Source: an uncultured Peptococcaceae bacterium (lineage in GTDB: Bacteria; Bacillota; Limnochordia; Darwinibacteriales; Darwinibacteriaceae). From it: a stretch of 23,616 bases of DNA. This document shows, piece after piece, positions 15,269 through 21,854 of the stretch. The stretch covers positions 1-23,616 of the forward strand of contig CALKAR010000238.1 of the NCBI GenBank assembly GCA_937988745.1, given 5' to 3'. The notes beneath the pieces are model-generated. The model had not been told where the DNA came from, did no database searches, and was given only the letters and a program-made list of their open reading frames with translations. The stretch's first letter is position 1. The number at the start of each line of letters is the position of its first letter. Both the position numbers and the translations under genes were made by a program.

Positions 15269-16036
15269 TCTATTTCTTTCGAGCCTATGTGCTTTACCTC
15301 TCCCTCTCACGGCTTCCGCCTCCGCCTACACGCCCGTGTCCACGTCCATGCCCATGTACACGTCCGCGCCCTCGTCTTCGGCATCCCCTTCCGCAGCCTG
15401 GACCGAGATCATCACATATCTGGAAATCTCCGCCCTCGATCAGCAGTATCTTGCCATCAACAAGCGCCTCGGCAAGGATACTAAGCTGCCTTTCCCGAAT
15501 CCAACGCCTGCTTATCTTAACGCAACTACCAAGATCGATATTTCTGGACTTCCTTTCGACAGCTCAAACGACTTCATTACTGATGGCAAGGTTACTGTTA
15601 CTTTTGACACACCGCTTATTAAGCGCGGACCGGTTCCTACAGGATGGGATACCTGGTCTTCACCGCCGTTCTCGGAAAGCGCGAATCCGGATGTTTTGTT
15701 CAGTCCTCAAACGAGTCTGACGATGACACTTTCCAATCCTGTAAGAATTTTCGGATTTGAATTGGAACCAGATGGATTTGGAACATTCACGTATACCGCT
15801 GATTTCTACTTTGACAATGTTCTCAAGGATCCATCACCCGAAATATCAGTGGAAACGCTGGTGCTCGTTTGATTGCCTACAGCGGGCCGCCAATCAACCG
15901 CGTAGTTCTTTCAGGTGGCGATCAATTTGCTATCGCCCAGATCCGGCTGCAAGAGGCACTTCAGGCGACTAATCGAACAATTATCATGTTTGGCTTACTG
16001 CTGACAATTCTGACAGTGCCGCCTCTGCTGCTCTAG
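15267..16036 (+). pseudogene. Frameshifted gene for a secreted protein of unknown function
   Basis: Two pieces of one protein lie in different frames. The first (to 15872) contains a signal-peptide-like run PLFLSSLCALPLPLTASASA that has no start codon or ribosome site, then a beta-rich domain with TWSSPPFSESANPDVLF and FGFELEPDGFGTFTYTADFY. At about 15826 the meaning moves to the next frame, GSITRNISGNAGARLIAYSG, ending in DQFAIAQIRLQEA and a stop at 16034-16036. One missing base in CTCAAGGA would rejoin them. I recognise this domain as one common in secreted proteins of Bacillota, with no known role. The early part also has low-complexity sequence near 15315-15375. A sequencing error could explain the internal shift but not the lost start. 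Confidence 0.72.
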
Positions 16037-16043
16037 GTAATCA

Positions 16044-16083
16044 AAAAAGGCTAGACAGTTAAGATCAACTGCCTAGCCTTTTT
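16044..16083. terminator. Bidirectional terminator
   Basis: Long near-perfect hairpin: AAAAAGGCTAG, a mismatch, CAGTT, loop AAGATC, then AACTG, a mismatch and CTAGCCTTTTT. The A and T runs make it a good intrinsic terminator on both strands. It separates the frameshifted gene (+) from the His-rich protein gene (-). Confidence 0.92.
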
Positions 16084-16085
16084 CC

Positions 16086-16268
16086 TCACCATCCCGCCCT
16101 CATACCATGATAACGATGATGATGATGGCGATACATCCTGCCCGACCAAGCTCCATGGCATGGTCCATGACCGTACCAATAATCTGAATCTCTCGTGGTC
16201 TGAGCATAGACTATTCCGCCGATAACCGCTACCAATATTACTACTAGAGCTACAACTCTGCGTTTCAT
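16086..16268 (-). CDS. Small secreted histidine-rich protein
   Basis: A 60-residue protein with an N-terminal signal peptide (MKRRVVALVVILVAVIGG, cleavage expected after VYAQ) and a mature part of about 35 residues that holds seven histidines, one cysteine and many Tyr, Trp and Gly, including GHGPCHGAW and YRHHHHRYHG. The composition suggests metal binding (Ni, Zn or Cu) outside the membrane. It has its own start signals: GGGAGTGAG before ATG, a promoter at 16290-16318 and a terminator right after the stop, so it is probably a real single-gene unit. I do not recognise a family. It could instead be a surface or envelope peptide. Confidence 0.68.
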   Translation of the reverse strand: MKRRVVALVVILVAVIGGIVYAQTTRDSDYWYGHGPCHGAWSGRMYRHHHHRYHGMRAGW

Positions 16269-16289
16269 AATATACTCACTCCCAAACTA

Positions 16290-16318
16290 AGTATAGCAGG
16301 AGCTTAGTAAGAAGTAAA
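16290..16318 (-). promoter_or_regulatory. Promoter of the His-rich protein gene
   Basis: On the - strand TTTACT (16318-16313) and TATACT (16295-16290) are 17 bases apart. Predicted start is near 16283, about 15 bases before the ATG at 16268, with the ribosome site between. Confidence 0.6.
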
Positions 16319-16336
16319 GATAACCCCATCGAACTA

Positions 16337-16423
16337 CTAGTTTTCAGGTTCTAACCGATCATCATCGGTAATCTCCCTAATCACCCGACAAGGAACACCT
16401 GCGGCAAAGACACCTGAAGGAAT
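16337..16423 (-). pseudogene. C-terminal stub of a sugar O-acetyltransferase (Maa-like)
   Basis: Read on the - strand, the 28 codons before a TAG give IPSGVFAAGVPCR followed by VIREITDDDRLEPEN. This is the recognisable C-terminal end of maltose/galactoside O-acetyltransferases of the left-handed beta-helix family (typical form: D-I-P-x-x-x-x-A-A-G-V-P-C-R-V-I-R-E-I). Similarity stops at the 5' end where a hairpin that follows cwlD begins, so the first ~85% of the gene is absent. There is no start codon and no function is expected. It lies inside what otherwise looks like a plain intergenic gap. Confidence 0.78.
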
Positions 16424-16430
16424 GTGGAGA

Positions 16431-16459
16431 GGACCCGACGGCGGTTGTCCGTTGGGTCT
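16431..16459 (+). terminator. Terminator-like hairpin facing cwlD
   Basis: GGACCCGACGG pairs with CCGTTGGGTCT (11 bp) around a 7-base loop, with CTTTCTTCT after it on the + strand. Two positions are G-U pairs in + strand RNA but become A-C mismatches in - strand RNA, so the structure fits + strand transcription better, although cwlD ends just beyond it on the - strand. Confidence 0.5.
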
Positions 16460-16466
16460 CTTTCTT

Positions 16467-17138
16467 CTAGATATCCCTGAGCCCTAGGTATTCCTTTACA
16501 CCTCTGGCGATGGCCTTGGCAGCACTACGCTGAAACTCATCGTCGAATAGAAGTTTCTCCTCCGCAGGATTGGTAAGATAACCAATTTCCAGCAGAACCG
16601 CAGCCATGTTTGTATACTTTAGGACAAATAGGTCTCCCCTGCGCACACCGCGATCCCTTAAACCAGCAGCTTGCACAATGTGTCTATGTAGAACCTGTGC
16701 GAATCTTCGAGATGCGAAGTCGTAATAATACGTCTCTGTCCCAGATACACTCGGCGTCCGGAAAGAATTACCATGAATAGAAATGAATAAGTCCGCTTGA
16801 TTCTCATTGGCGAAATTAGGCCTATACTTGTCCAAACTTGAAATAAATACATCATCGCTCCGTGTCATCAAGACTTGAATCCTTTCGTCGCTCTCGAGGA
16901 CATCACGGACTTTCAAAGCAAGGCTCAATGCAAAATGCTTCTCCTTTAGTCCGCTGGCCCCGGTGGCACCCTCGTCTCGGCCTCCATGGCCGGGATCTAT
17001 AACGATGATGTATTTTTCTGGTTTACGTTCAAACACATGAATCTCTTCGACCATTGTCGTGCGCTGGACCCGGGGCATTAGAATTAGCAGGAGAAACACT
17101 GCTGCCAGTCCCAGTCCTTTTCTAGTCTTCCTGCTCAT
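16467..17138 (-). CDS. cwlD: N-acetylmuramoyl-L-alanine amidase (CwlD-like)
   Basis: Peptidoglycan amidase of the zinc-dependent Amidase_3 family, 223 residues. I chose ATG 17138 (GGGGAGG 9 bases upstream); an in-frame TTG at 17156 overlaps that ribosome site. An N-terminal membrane anchor or signal (about 9-21) precedes the domain. Zinc ligands H51 (VIDPGHGGRDEGA), E66 (GLKEKH) and H122 (FISIHGNS) and catalytic E184 (VLLEIGYLTN) are all present. Size and single-domain layout match CwlD, which in spore formers makes muramic-delta-lactam in cortex peptidoglycan; a general autolysin role is the alternative. The leader contains an inverted repeat that can cover the ribosome site. Confidence 0.87.
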   Translation of the reverse strand: MSRKTRKGLGLAAVFLLLILMPRVQRTTMVEEIHVFERKPEKYIIVIDPGHGGRDEGATGASGLKEKHFALSLALKVRDVLESDERIQVLMTRSDDVFISSLDKYRPNFANENQADLFISIHGNSFRTPSVSGTETYYYDFASRRFAQVLHRHIVQAAGLRDRGVRRGDLFVLKYTNMAAVLLEIGYLTNPAEEKLLFDDEFQRSAAKAIARGVKEYLGLRDI

Positions 17139-17146
17139 CTGAGATA

Positions 17147-17189
17147 ACCTCCCCAAATCTACTCACACCCTATCCTACATCGGGGAGGT
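17147..17189 (-). promoter_or_regulatory. Inverted repeat that can sequester the cwlD ribosome site
   Basis: In the - strand leader ACCTCCCC (17189-17182) is perfectly complementary to GGGGAGGT (17154-17147), which is the cwlD ribosome site. A competing short hairpin, CTACA with TGTAG (17193-17189 and 17179-17175), would place the first segment in its loop. The leader could therefore switch between closed and open forms; this is inference from sequence complementarity only. Confidence 0.45.
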
Positions 17190-17233
17190 GTAGATACGGT
17201 CCAGATGAGATTAAGACACGATATGATTCTTGA

Positions 17234-17259
17234 CTGCCCAGTTAATGCTCAATGGGCAG
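17234..17259. repeat. Inverted repeat over the end of the kinase chimera gene
   Basis: CTGCCCA / TGGGCAG, 7 bp perfect with a 12-base loop that contains the stop codon of the kinase gene. There is no U tract after it on the - strand, so it is at most a weak terminator or 3' stabiliser. Confidence 0.4.
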
Positions 17260-18666
17260 GGTAAACGAGAAACGCACACCGTTCTCTGTGTTTTCTACAG
17301 TATAACGGGCGCAATGCAGCTCCAGGATTTCCTTGGAAATTGAGAGCCCCAGACCAGTTCCGGACTTACCCGTCCGGTCGCTTCGATAGAACTGCGTCCA
17401 TATTCTTGCCATATCATCATCTAGAATCCTGCTTCCCTCATTTTCCACACTGATCAGCGCCTCTTCCCCCTGAGCTTCGACAGAAATTGCGATGGTTTTG
17501 CCACTGGGTGTATGACGAATGGCATTGCTGAGGAAATTATTGATTACCCGACTGATTAGACCTTCATGCCCAACGACTGTCATAGGAAGCAGATCACGCT
17601 TAATGTTAACATTCTTAGCTTGCAGTTGTGCGGTAAGAGACCGGCATACATCATTGACAACATGATCAATTCTAAAGGGAGCCATGGAAGGTTTGTATGT
17701 TCCCGAGGCGAATTTGGCTAGATCCAACATGTTCGCCACAAGAGCGTCCATACGTTCCACTTCATTTTCCATTGCTTGGAAGTAATGCTCTTTCTTTTCG
17801 ACAGCAATTCCGTCCCTTAGGATTGACAGGCAGCTGCGCATTACAGCTAACGGAGTCTTTAGTTCGTGGGAGACATTTGCAATAAATTCCCGGCGTACGT
17901 TTTCAAGCTGGCGTTCCTTGTCTAGATCCTTCTTCAGTTGAGTGATATAACTCTCCATCTGATCTGAAAGATAATTGATATTCCGTGACAGTTCACCAAT
18001 CTCATCACCTGAGCGAACAGGTAGTTTCTCTGAAAAATCTAGCTGCGCAATTTTTCCAGTTGTCTCGTTGATGGCTATTAACGGCTTGGTCAACCACTTG
18101 GAAAAGAAAAATGCTAAGAGTACTACAGACAGAAATGTGAATCCGATCAGGTAGGGATAAAACTCTTGCATTACACCGATGGCTTCGCCTACCGGCTGAA
18201 GAGATGTCATAGCAAAGATATAGCCTGGTTCTCCGTTTTCCTCAATAGGCTGAATGACAATCTTATACTCCACCAAATTCTCCGCTGTCACCAGTTCAGA
18301 TACGCTCTCCAGGGATGCCGCACCATCTGAGAGGAGCTTGGCTTGGAAATCTCTAATCTGCTCTACAAAAAGATAATCGTCGGCACCTAATTCGTACCCG
18401 AGCAGAGAATCATCCTCATCGGATCGAGCAGTGAGGATGATGATGGGAACATTAGATTGCTTCCGTATTCTACGGCAAACTGACCACCCATCTATTTTGG
18501 GCAGGACTATGTCTAGAATCACTAAGTCAACCGAATTAGCATTGAAAAGTTCTAAGGCCTGCTCGCCATCGGCAGCCTCCAGGACCTTGTATCCACTAGC
18601 GGTGAGGTAATCAAAGACTACTTCGCGCAGAATGTCCTCGTCCTCCACCACAAGTATTGTGCTCAC
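17242..18666 (-). CDS. Chimeric two-component protein: truncated response-regulator receiver joined to a truncated histidine kinase
   Basis: One frame of 474 residues built from two usually adjacent genes. Residues 1-99 are an OmpR-type receiver (acidic pocket E8-D9-E10, phospho-acceptor D52 in LVILDIVLP) that breaks off at GADDYL, losing the conserved lysine of the expected TKPF, the last helix and the whole DNA-binding domain. From F100 it becomes the sensor part of a histidine kinase whose first membrane helix is missing, then one membrane segment (YLIGFTFLSVVLLAFFFSKW), HAMP, HisKA with FIANVSHELKTPL, and an ATPase domain with N box NNFLSNAIRHTP and GTGLGLSI. GTG start behind GGGGGTG. The junction (about 18370) looks like an in-frame deletion between a regulator gene and its kinase gene. 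Normal signalling is doubtful. Confidence 0.85.
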   Translation of the reverse strand: MSTILVVEDEDILREVVFDYLTASGYKVLEAADGEQALELFNANSVDLVILDIVLPKIDGWSVCRRIRKQSNVPIIILTARSDEDDSLLGYELGADDYLFVEQIRDFQAKLLSDGAASLESVSELVTAENLVEYKIVIQPIEENGEPGYIFAMTSLQPVGEAIGVMQEFYPYLIGFTFLSVVLLAFFFSKWLTKPLIAINETTGKIAQLDFSEKLPVRSGDEIGELSRNINYLSDQMESYITQLKKDLDKERQLENVRREFIANVSHELKTPLAVMRSCLSILRDGIAVEKKEHYFQAMENEVERMDALVANMLDLAKFASGTYKPSMAPFRIDHVVNDVCRSLTAQLQAKNVNIKRDLLPMTVVGHEGLISRVINNFLSNAIRHTPSGKTIAISVEAQGEEALISVENEGSRILDDDMARIWTQFYRSDRTGKSGTGLGLSISKEILELHCARYTVENTENGVRFSFTLPIEH

Positions 18667-18680
18667 ACGTTACACCCCCA

Positions 18681-18694
18681 CGTTGGTTCCAACG
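18681..18694. repeat. Palindrome in the leader of the kinase chimera gene
   Basis: CGTTGG-TT-CCAACG is a perfect inverted repeat lying between the predicted transcription start and the ribosome site, at about +7 to +20. It could be an operator for a regulator or a small leader hairpin. Confidence 0.45.
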
Positions 18695-18707
18695 AATCAA
18701 TATTCTT

Positions 18708-18737
18708 ATTATAGCCGGGAATCACGCGGATCGACAA
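18708..18737 (-). promoter_or_regulatory. Promoter of the receiver/kinase chimera gene
   Basis: On the - strand TTGTCG (18737-18732) and a perfect TATAAT (18713-18708) are 18 bases apart. Predicted start near 18701 leaves a short leader of about 35 bases to the GTG. The -35 box lies just past the stop of the LysR gene, so the unit is separately transcribed. Confidence 0.68.
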
Positions 18738-18746
18738 ACCAACAAC

Positions 18747-19640
18747 TCACAAACGACTGGCTGCGTCCCGCATCATCTCATAGTACTCCACATACTTCTC
18801 CGCAAAGGCGCTCCCCTTTAAAAAGACAAAATTGAACTCCCTTATGATGTCGAAGCCGGCAATATTAATCTGACATAACTCCCCTACTTCCAATTCCTTT
18901 TCTGCAGCAATCTCGTATAAGAACGTGATTCCAAGGTTGGCTGCCACCAGCTTTTTGATAGCAGCCATGTTCCCTATCTCGATAATATTTTGGAAGCTGT
19001 CTAACGAGTAGTTATACTGCCGCAGGATATTTTCAAAAATCTCCCGCGTGCCGGAGCCCTTTTCCCGAAGGACAAGTGTAGATTGAAGGATCTCTCTAAA
19101 CTCCAGGATACTGCCTGCAAAACCAGAACTCGGCGCACAGACCGGGATAAACTTCTCGCGGCTGAACACCAACGAATCATACTGCGCTTTATCGATGATT
19201 CCCTCAATCAGCGCAAAATCCAACTCACCCTGATGCAACTTCTCCAGCAGGACCTGGCTGTTCCCTACGTCCATATGGATGTTCAACCGGGGATTAGTCC
19301 GCAGAACCTCAGTTATAACCTGGGGCATGAGATATTCACCGATCGATAGCGTAGCTCCGAAATAGATATCTTTCCTCTGAGTTTCTCTGGTTGAAATATG
19401 CCGCGCAAATCGATTCGCATCGGCTGAGATACGAGTCAAAAGATCCCACAGTTCTTTTCCTTCTTGTGTAAGGTTCAGCCGCTTGTTCTCGTAGACAAAT
19501 AGCTTACAGTTGTATTTTTCCTCCAAGAACTTTATATGCTGCGTAACTGCTGGCTGAGTAATATGCAGATGCTCTGCAGTCTTTGTATAGTTCCTAATCG
19601 AGCAGAGGGCTAAAAACGTCTTGTGTCTGAAATCTATCAA
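18747..19640 (-). CDS. LysR-family transcriptional regulator
   Basis: About 297 residues. I chose TTG 19640 because GGAAGG stands 8 bases before it and it gives MIDFRHKTFLALC, a standard LysR opening; a GTG at 19649 is too close to the ribosome site. The helix-turn-helix is NYTKTAEHLHITQPAVTQHI (about 16-36), with the typical QPAVTQHIKFLEE recognition region, followed by the long linker helix and a two-lobed effector domain. It is divergent from a YeiH-family transporter gene 102 bases away, the same arrangement as yeiE and yeiH in E. coli, so it most likely controls that gene and itself. The ligand may be a sulfur oxyanion if the parallel holds, but this is inferred. Confidence 0.92.
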   Translation of the reverse strand: MIDFRHKTFLALCSIRNYTKTAEHLHITQPAVTQHIKFLEEKYNCKLFVYENKRLNLTQEGKELWDLLTRISADANRFARHISTRETQRKDIYFGATLSIGEYLMPQVITEVLRTNPRLNIHMDVGNSQVLLEKLHQGELDFALIEGIIDKAQYDSLVFSREKFIPVCAPSSGFAGSILEFREILQSTLVLREKGSGTREIFENILRQYNYSLDSFQNIIEIGNMAAIKKLVAANLGITFLYEIAAEKELEVGELCQINIAGFDIIREFNFVFLKGSAFAEKYVEYYEMMRDAASRL

Positions 19641-19665
19641 CGCTGACACCTTCCATAAGTTCTAG

Positions 19666-19689
19666 TTATCGTCTGATAACAAACGATAA
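19666..19689. promoter_or_regulatory. Likely LysR operator between divergent genes
   Basis: TTATCG (19666-19671) and CGATAA (19684-19689) form a perfect inverted repeat, with a third half-site GATAA between them that makes TTATC-GTCT-GATAA. It lies in the 102-base gap between the LysR and YeiH-family genes, close to the weak YeiH promoter (-10 TAGAAT at 19714-19719). Placement and symmetry fit a LysR activation site. Confidence 0.6.
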
Positions 19690-19742
19690 TTTCAGTTTAT
19701 ACCAGGGACGTGGTAGAATCAATGAGGATAGGAGGATTGTTT

Positions 19743-20762
19743 ATGGCAAAATACAAAGAATTTGTTCCTGGAGTACTACTATGTTTAGCAGTGGCGGTGA
19801 CAGCGGTAATAGCAAACAACGTTCTTCCTTTGGACTTGTTTGGCATCGCTCTTCTTTCGCTTCTCATTGGTATGGCACTGAACCCGATCATCTCTAAGTA
19901 TGAATACTTAGATCATGGTATCAACTGGACTTCAAAGCGGATTCTGCGTGTGGGAATCATCCTGACCGGAATCAGCCTCAGCTTTGCACAGGTTGTCCAG
20001 GCAGGAAAATATGCTGTGCTTCTCTTAGTTTTCACGCTGGGTACGGCTTTTGGTGTCGGGTACATCTGCAGGAAGGTGTTTAAGATAAACTGGAAGCTTT
20101 CGAGCTTGCTGTCGGTGAGCACGGCGATCTGTGGAGGTACAGCAGTAGCAACGGTAGGGCCCGTAATTAAAGCCAAGGATAAAGAAATTGCTTACGCCCT
20201 ATCGGCAACCTTTGTGTTTGACCTTCTGACCGTAGTTCTCTTCCCCTGGTTTGGGAAACTGATCGGCCTCACGGACACAGGTTACGGCCTCTGGGTGGGG
20301 ACATCGGTGAATGACACTTCTTCGGTAATCGCTGCCGGATATGCCTTTTCAGACGCTGCTGGAGCGCTGGCTACTATCGTGAAACTAACTCGGACACTGT
20401 TTATCGTTCCCATCGTGCTGATCTTCTCTTGGATTTACGCTAAGAAAGAACTACAGAGCAGCAATCAGCATAAGCGGGCAGACATCAAGATTTCGAAAAT
20501 TTTCCCCTGGTTCATCTTAGGTTTTCTAGGAATGGTCGCGGTCAGGAGCACTGGCTTTCTCTCAACATCTACAGTGAGTGGAATTGCCACAGCAGCTAAG
20601 TTCATGCTGGCCACAGCCCTGGGCGCCATTGGCATGAAGACAAGCTTCAAGGAAGTTGCTGGAGTAGGTGTAAAACCAATGGTTGCCGGTGTAATAATTG
20701 ACTCTTCAGTAGTAGTTGTAGCCTTGTTTGCGCAGGCCCTGATCTTAAGATTGATACCATAA
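19743..20762 (+). CDS. YeiH-family putative sulfate/anion exporter, membrane protein
   Basis: Integral membrane protein of 339 residues with about ten hydrophobic segments. I chose ATG 19743 (GGAGG 7 bases upstream) over an upstream in-frame start at 19710. Family features of YeiH/UPF0324 proteins (Cons_hypoth698) are visible: GIALLSLLIGMALNPI near the N-terminus, SSLLSVSTAICGGTAVATVG in the middle, and WVGTSVNDTSSVIAAGYAFS, followed by the C-terminal GIATAAKFMLATALGAIGMK. The family is annotated as putative sulfate exporter, with biochemical proof limited. It is divergent from a LysR regulator and followed by a strong hairpin terminator, so it is a single-gene unit. Confidence 0.9.
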   Translation: MAKYKEFVPGVLLCLAVAVTAVIANNVLPLDLFGIALLSLLIGMALNPIISKYEYLDHGINWTSKRILRVGIILTGISLSFAQVVQAGKYAVLLLVFTLGTAFGVGYICRKVFKINWKLSSLLSVSTAICGGTAVATVGPVIKAKDKEIAYALSATFVFDLLTVVLFPWFGKLIGLTDTGYGLWVGTSVNDTSSVIAAGYAFSDAAGALATIVKLTRTLFIVPIVLIFSWIYAKKELQSSNQHKRADIKISKIFPWFILGFLGMVAVRSTGFLSTSTVSGIATAAKFMLATALGAIGMKTSFKEVAGVGVKPMVAGVIIDSSVVVVALFAQALILRLIP

Positions 20763-20774
20763 GAACACATAAGA

Positions 20775-20811
20775 AAGCGCCGCCTCCTATAAATAAGGAT
20801 AAGCGGCGCTT
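20775..20811. terminator. Terminator between converging units
   Basis: Perfect 9-bp stem AAGCGCCGC (20775-20783) with GCGGCGCTT (20803-20811) and a 19-base loop. CTTTGG follows on the + strand and TCTTATG on the - strand. It ends the YeiH-family gene and, from the other side, the flavin operon. Confidence 0.78.
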
Positions 20812-20820
20812 CTTTGGCTC

Positions 20821-21189
20821 TTATTCTTGCACTTGCAAGAGAATTTGATTTGGCAAACAAAAACTCAGCTGGTAATCATGTTCTACCCAGCCAAAAACAT
20901 GTACGCAGAGTTGATCTGGGCAGGGCGACGAGGCGATGCGGGCTCTGCCGTCACTTACCTCAATCGTCGATTCACCGATTATGCCCTCCACTTTAATAAC
21001 TGCGTCTTTGCTCAAGGGATAAACCTGCTGGGTGTCTGTCGCTGTGTTGGTCACCACCAGCGCAGCACCCTGTACAGCACCACGAGTACGCCAGTGGGAG
21101 AAACCAAGCAGCAGTATTCCGGCTACTGCTATGATGCAGATCAGCAGCAGATCGCCTTTTCTAAATTTACGCTTTTTCTCCTTGGCCAT
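20821..21189 (-). CDS. NusG-domain-II-containing membrane-anchored protein
   Basis: Protein of 122 residues; ATG 21189 has GGGAGAG upstream. A basic N-terminus (AKEKKRKFRKGD) leads into one membrane helix (LLLICIIAVAGILLLGF), and the rest is a small extracytoplasmic domain of the NusG_II type with the conserved cysteine-bearing block SSPCPDQLCVHVFGW and a further Cys in FCLPNQILLQV. Proteins with this domain are regularly found beside FMN-binding and ApbE-type genes in anaerobic Bacillota and are thought to belong to extracytosolic flavin electron-transfer systems; the exact role is unknown. It is the third gene of the operon, 17 bases after the FMN-binding gene. Confidence 0.85.
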   Translation of the reverse strand: MAKEKKRKFRKGDLLLICIIAVAGILLLGFSHWRTRGAVQGAALVVTNTATDTQQVYPLSKDAVIKVEGIIGESTIEVSDGRARIASSPCPDQLCVHVFGWVEHDYQLSFCLPNQILLQVQE

Positions 21190-21205
21190 ATCGTTCTCTC
21201 CCAAT

Positions 21206-21787
21206 CTATTTGCTCAGTGCGTTGTTGACAGCTTCAATTATACCCTTACTTGTACCAGTTGCGCCAGTCACAACATCAACGTCGGTGGACTGAGCCTCAA
21301 TGATCGCTTGAGGAATGGCATCAAAAGCTGCATCAGACAGAACAGGGGTTTCATCTTGGCTCAAAATATTGATAGCAGCAATCTTGCCATCTTCAACAAC
21401 GACTTCTACAGAAATAGTGCTCTTAAAACCATTACCTTCGCCTGTGTAGGTGCCATCTGTCAAGCCACCAAGGGCATCCTCGACAGCTGCTAAGACAGCG
21501 CGGCTGGTTACACTTGCACCAGAAACGGCATCCACATCAGTGCTCTGTGCTTCGATAATCGCATCGATTACGGTAAAGCCTGCATCACCGATGATTGGGG
21601 TTTCACTGTGCTCTAGTACTTCAATGGCAGTAATTTTGCCGCCTTCAACAGTAACCTCAACGCTGAGTGGACCATTGTGGCCGTCAGCTTTCCCCACATA
21701 GACTCCATCATTCCAGGCAAAAGCAGCCACGGAAAGGGCAAAAACTAATACAACAGTCAAAGTGCTGATTCTTCTTGCGTGTTTCAT
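21206..21787 (-). CDS. Secreted protein with two FMN_bind domains (covalently flavinylated electron carrier)
   Basis: Protein of 193 residues with a signal peptide (1-24, ending VAAFA, no lipobox) and two tandem FMN_bind domains. Each has the flavinylation motif in which the last Thr is linked to FMN by an ApbE transferase: S89-G-A-S-V-T94 and T174-G-A-T-G-T179. The two halves share identical 11-residue stretches, AIIEAQSTDVD at 76-86 and 161-171, so the duplication looks recent. ATG follows GAGGTGGAGAG. It is encoded between a secreted flavoprotein reductase and a NusG_II protein, and probably carries electrons from a membrane donor to the reductase. No ApbE gene is in the window. Confidence 0.93.
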   Translation of the reverse strand: MKHARRISTLTVVLVFALSVAAFAWNDGVYVGKADGHNGPLSVEVTVEGGKITAIEVLEHSETPIIGDAGFTVIDAIIEAQSTDVDAVSGASVTSRAVLAAVEDALGGLTDGTYTGEGNGFKSTISVEVVVEDGKIAAINILSQDETPVLSDAAFDAIPQAIIEAQSTDVDVVTGATGTSKGIIEAVNNALSK

Positions 21788-21819
21788 CTCTCCACCTCAT
21801 CTAAATAGGAAGTAAGACA

Positions 21820-21845
21820 GCTGCACAGGAAGGGGCCTGTGCAGC
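21820..21845. repeat. Intra-operon hairpin between flavoprotein and FMN-binding genes
   Basis: Perfect 10-bp inverted repeat GCTGCACAGG / CCTGTGCAGC with a 6-base loop, in the 67-base gap between the two genes. On the - strand it is followed by TGTCTTACTTCC, a poor U tract. It may protect the upstream transcript 3' end or reduce read-through, setting different levels of the two proteins. Confidence 0.7.
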
Positions 21846-21854
21846 ATAGTTGGA

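Noticed and set aside
15315..15375. Short C/G/T-rich repeats as a tandem repeat or CRISPR
   Set aside because: Units are irregular and short with no spacers; this is low-complexity sequence only.
15256..15720. Open frame encoding a Pro/Arg-rich protein
   Set aside because: It overlaps the signal-like and beta-domain frame, has low-complexity content and lies partly in the terminator; the other frame has recognisable protein features.
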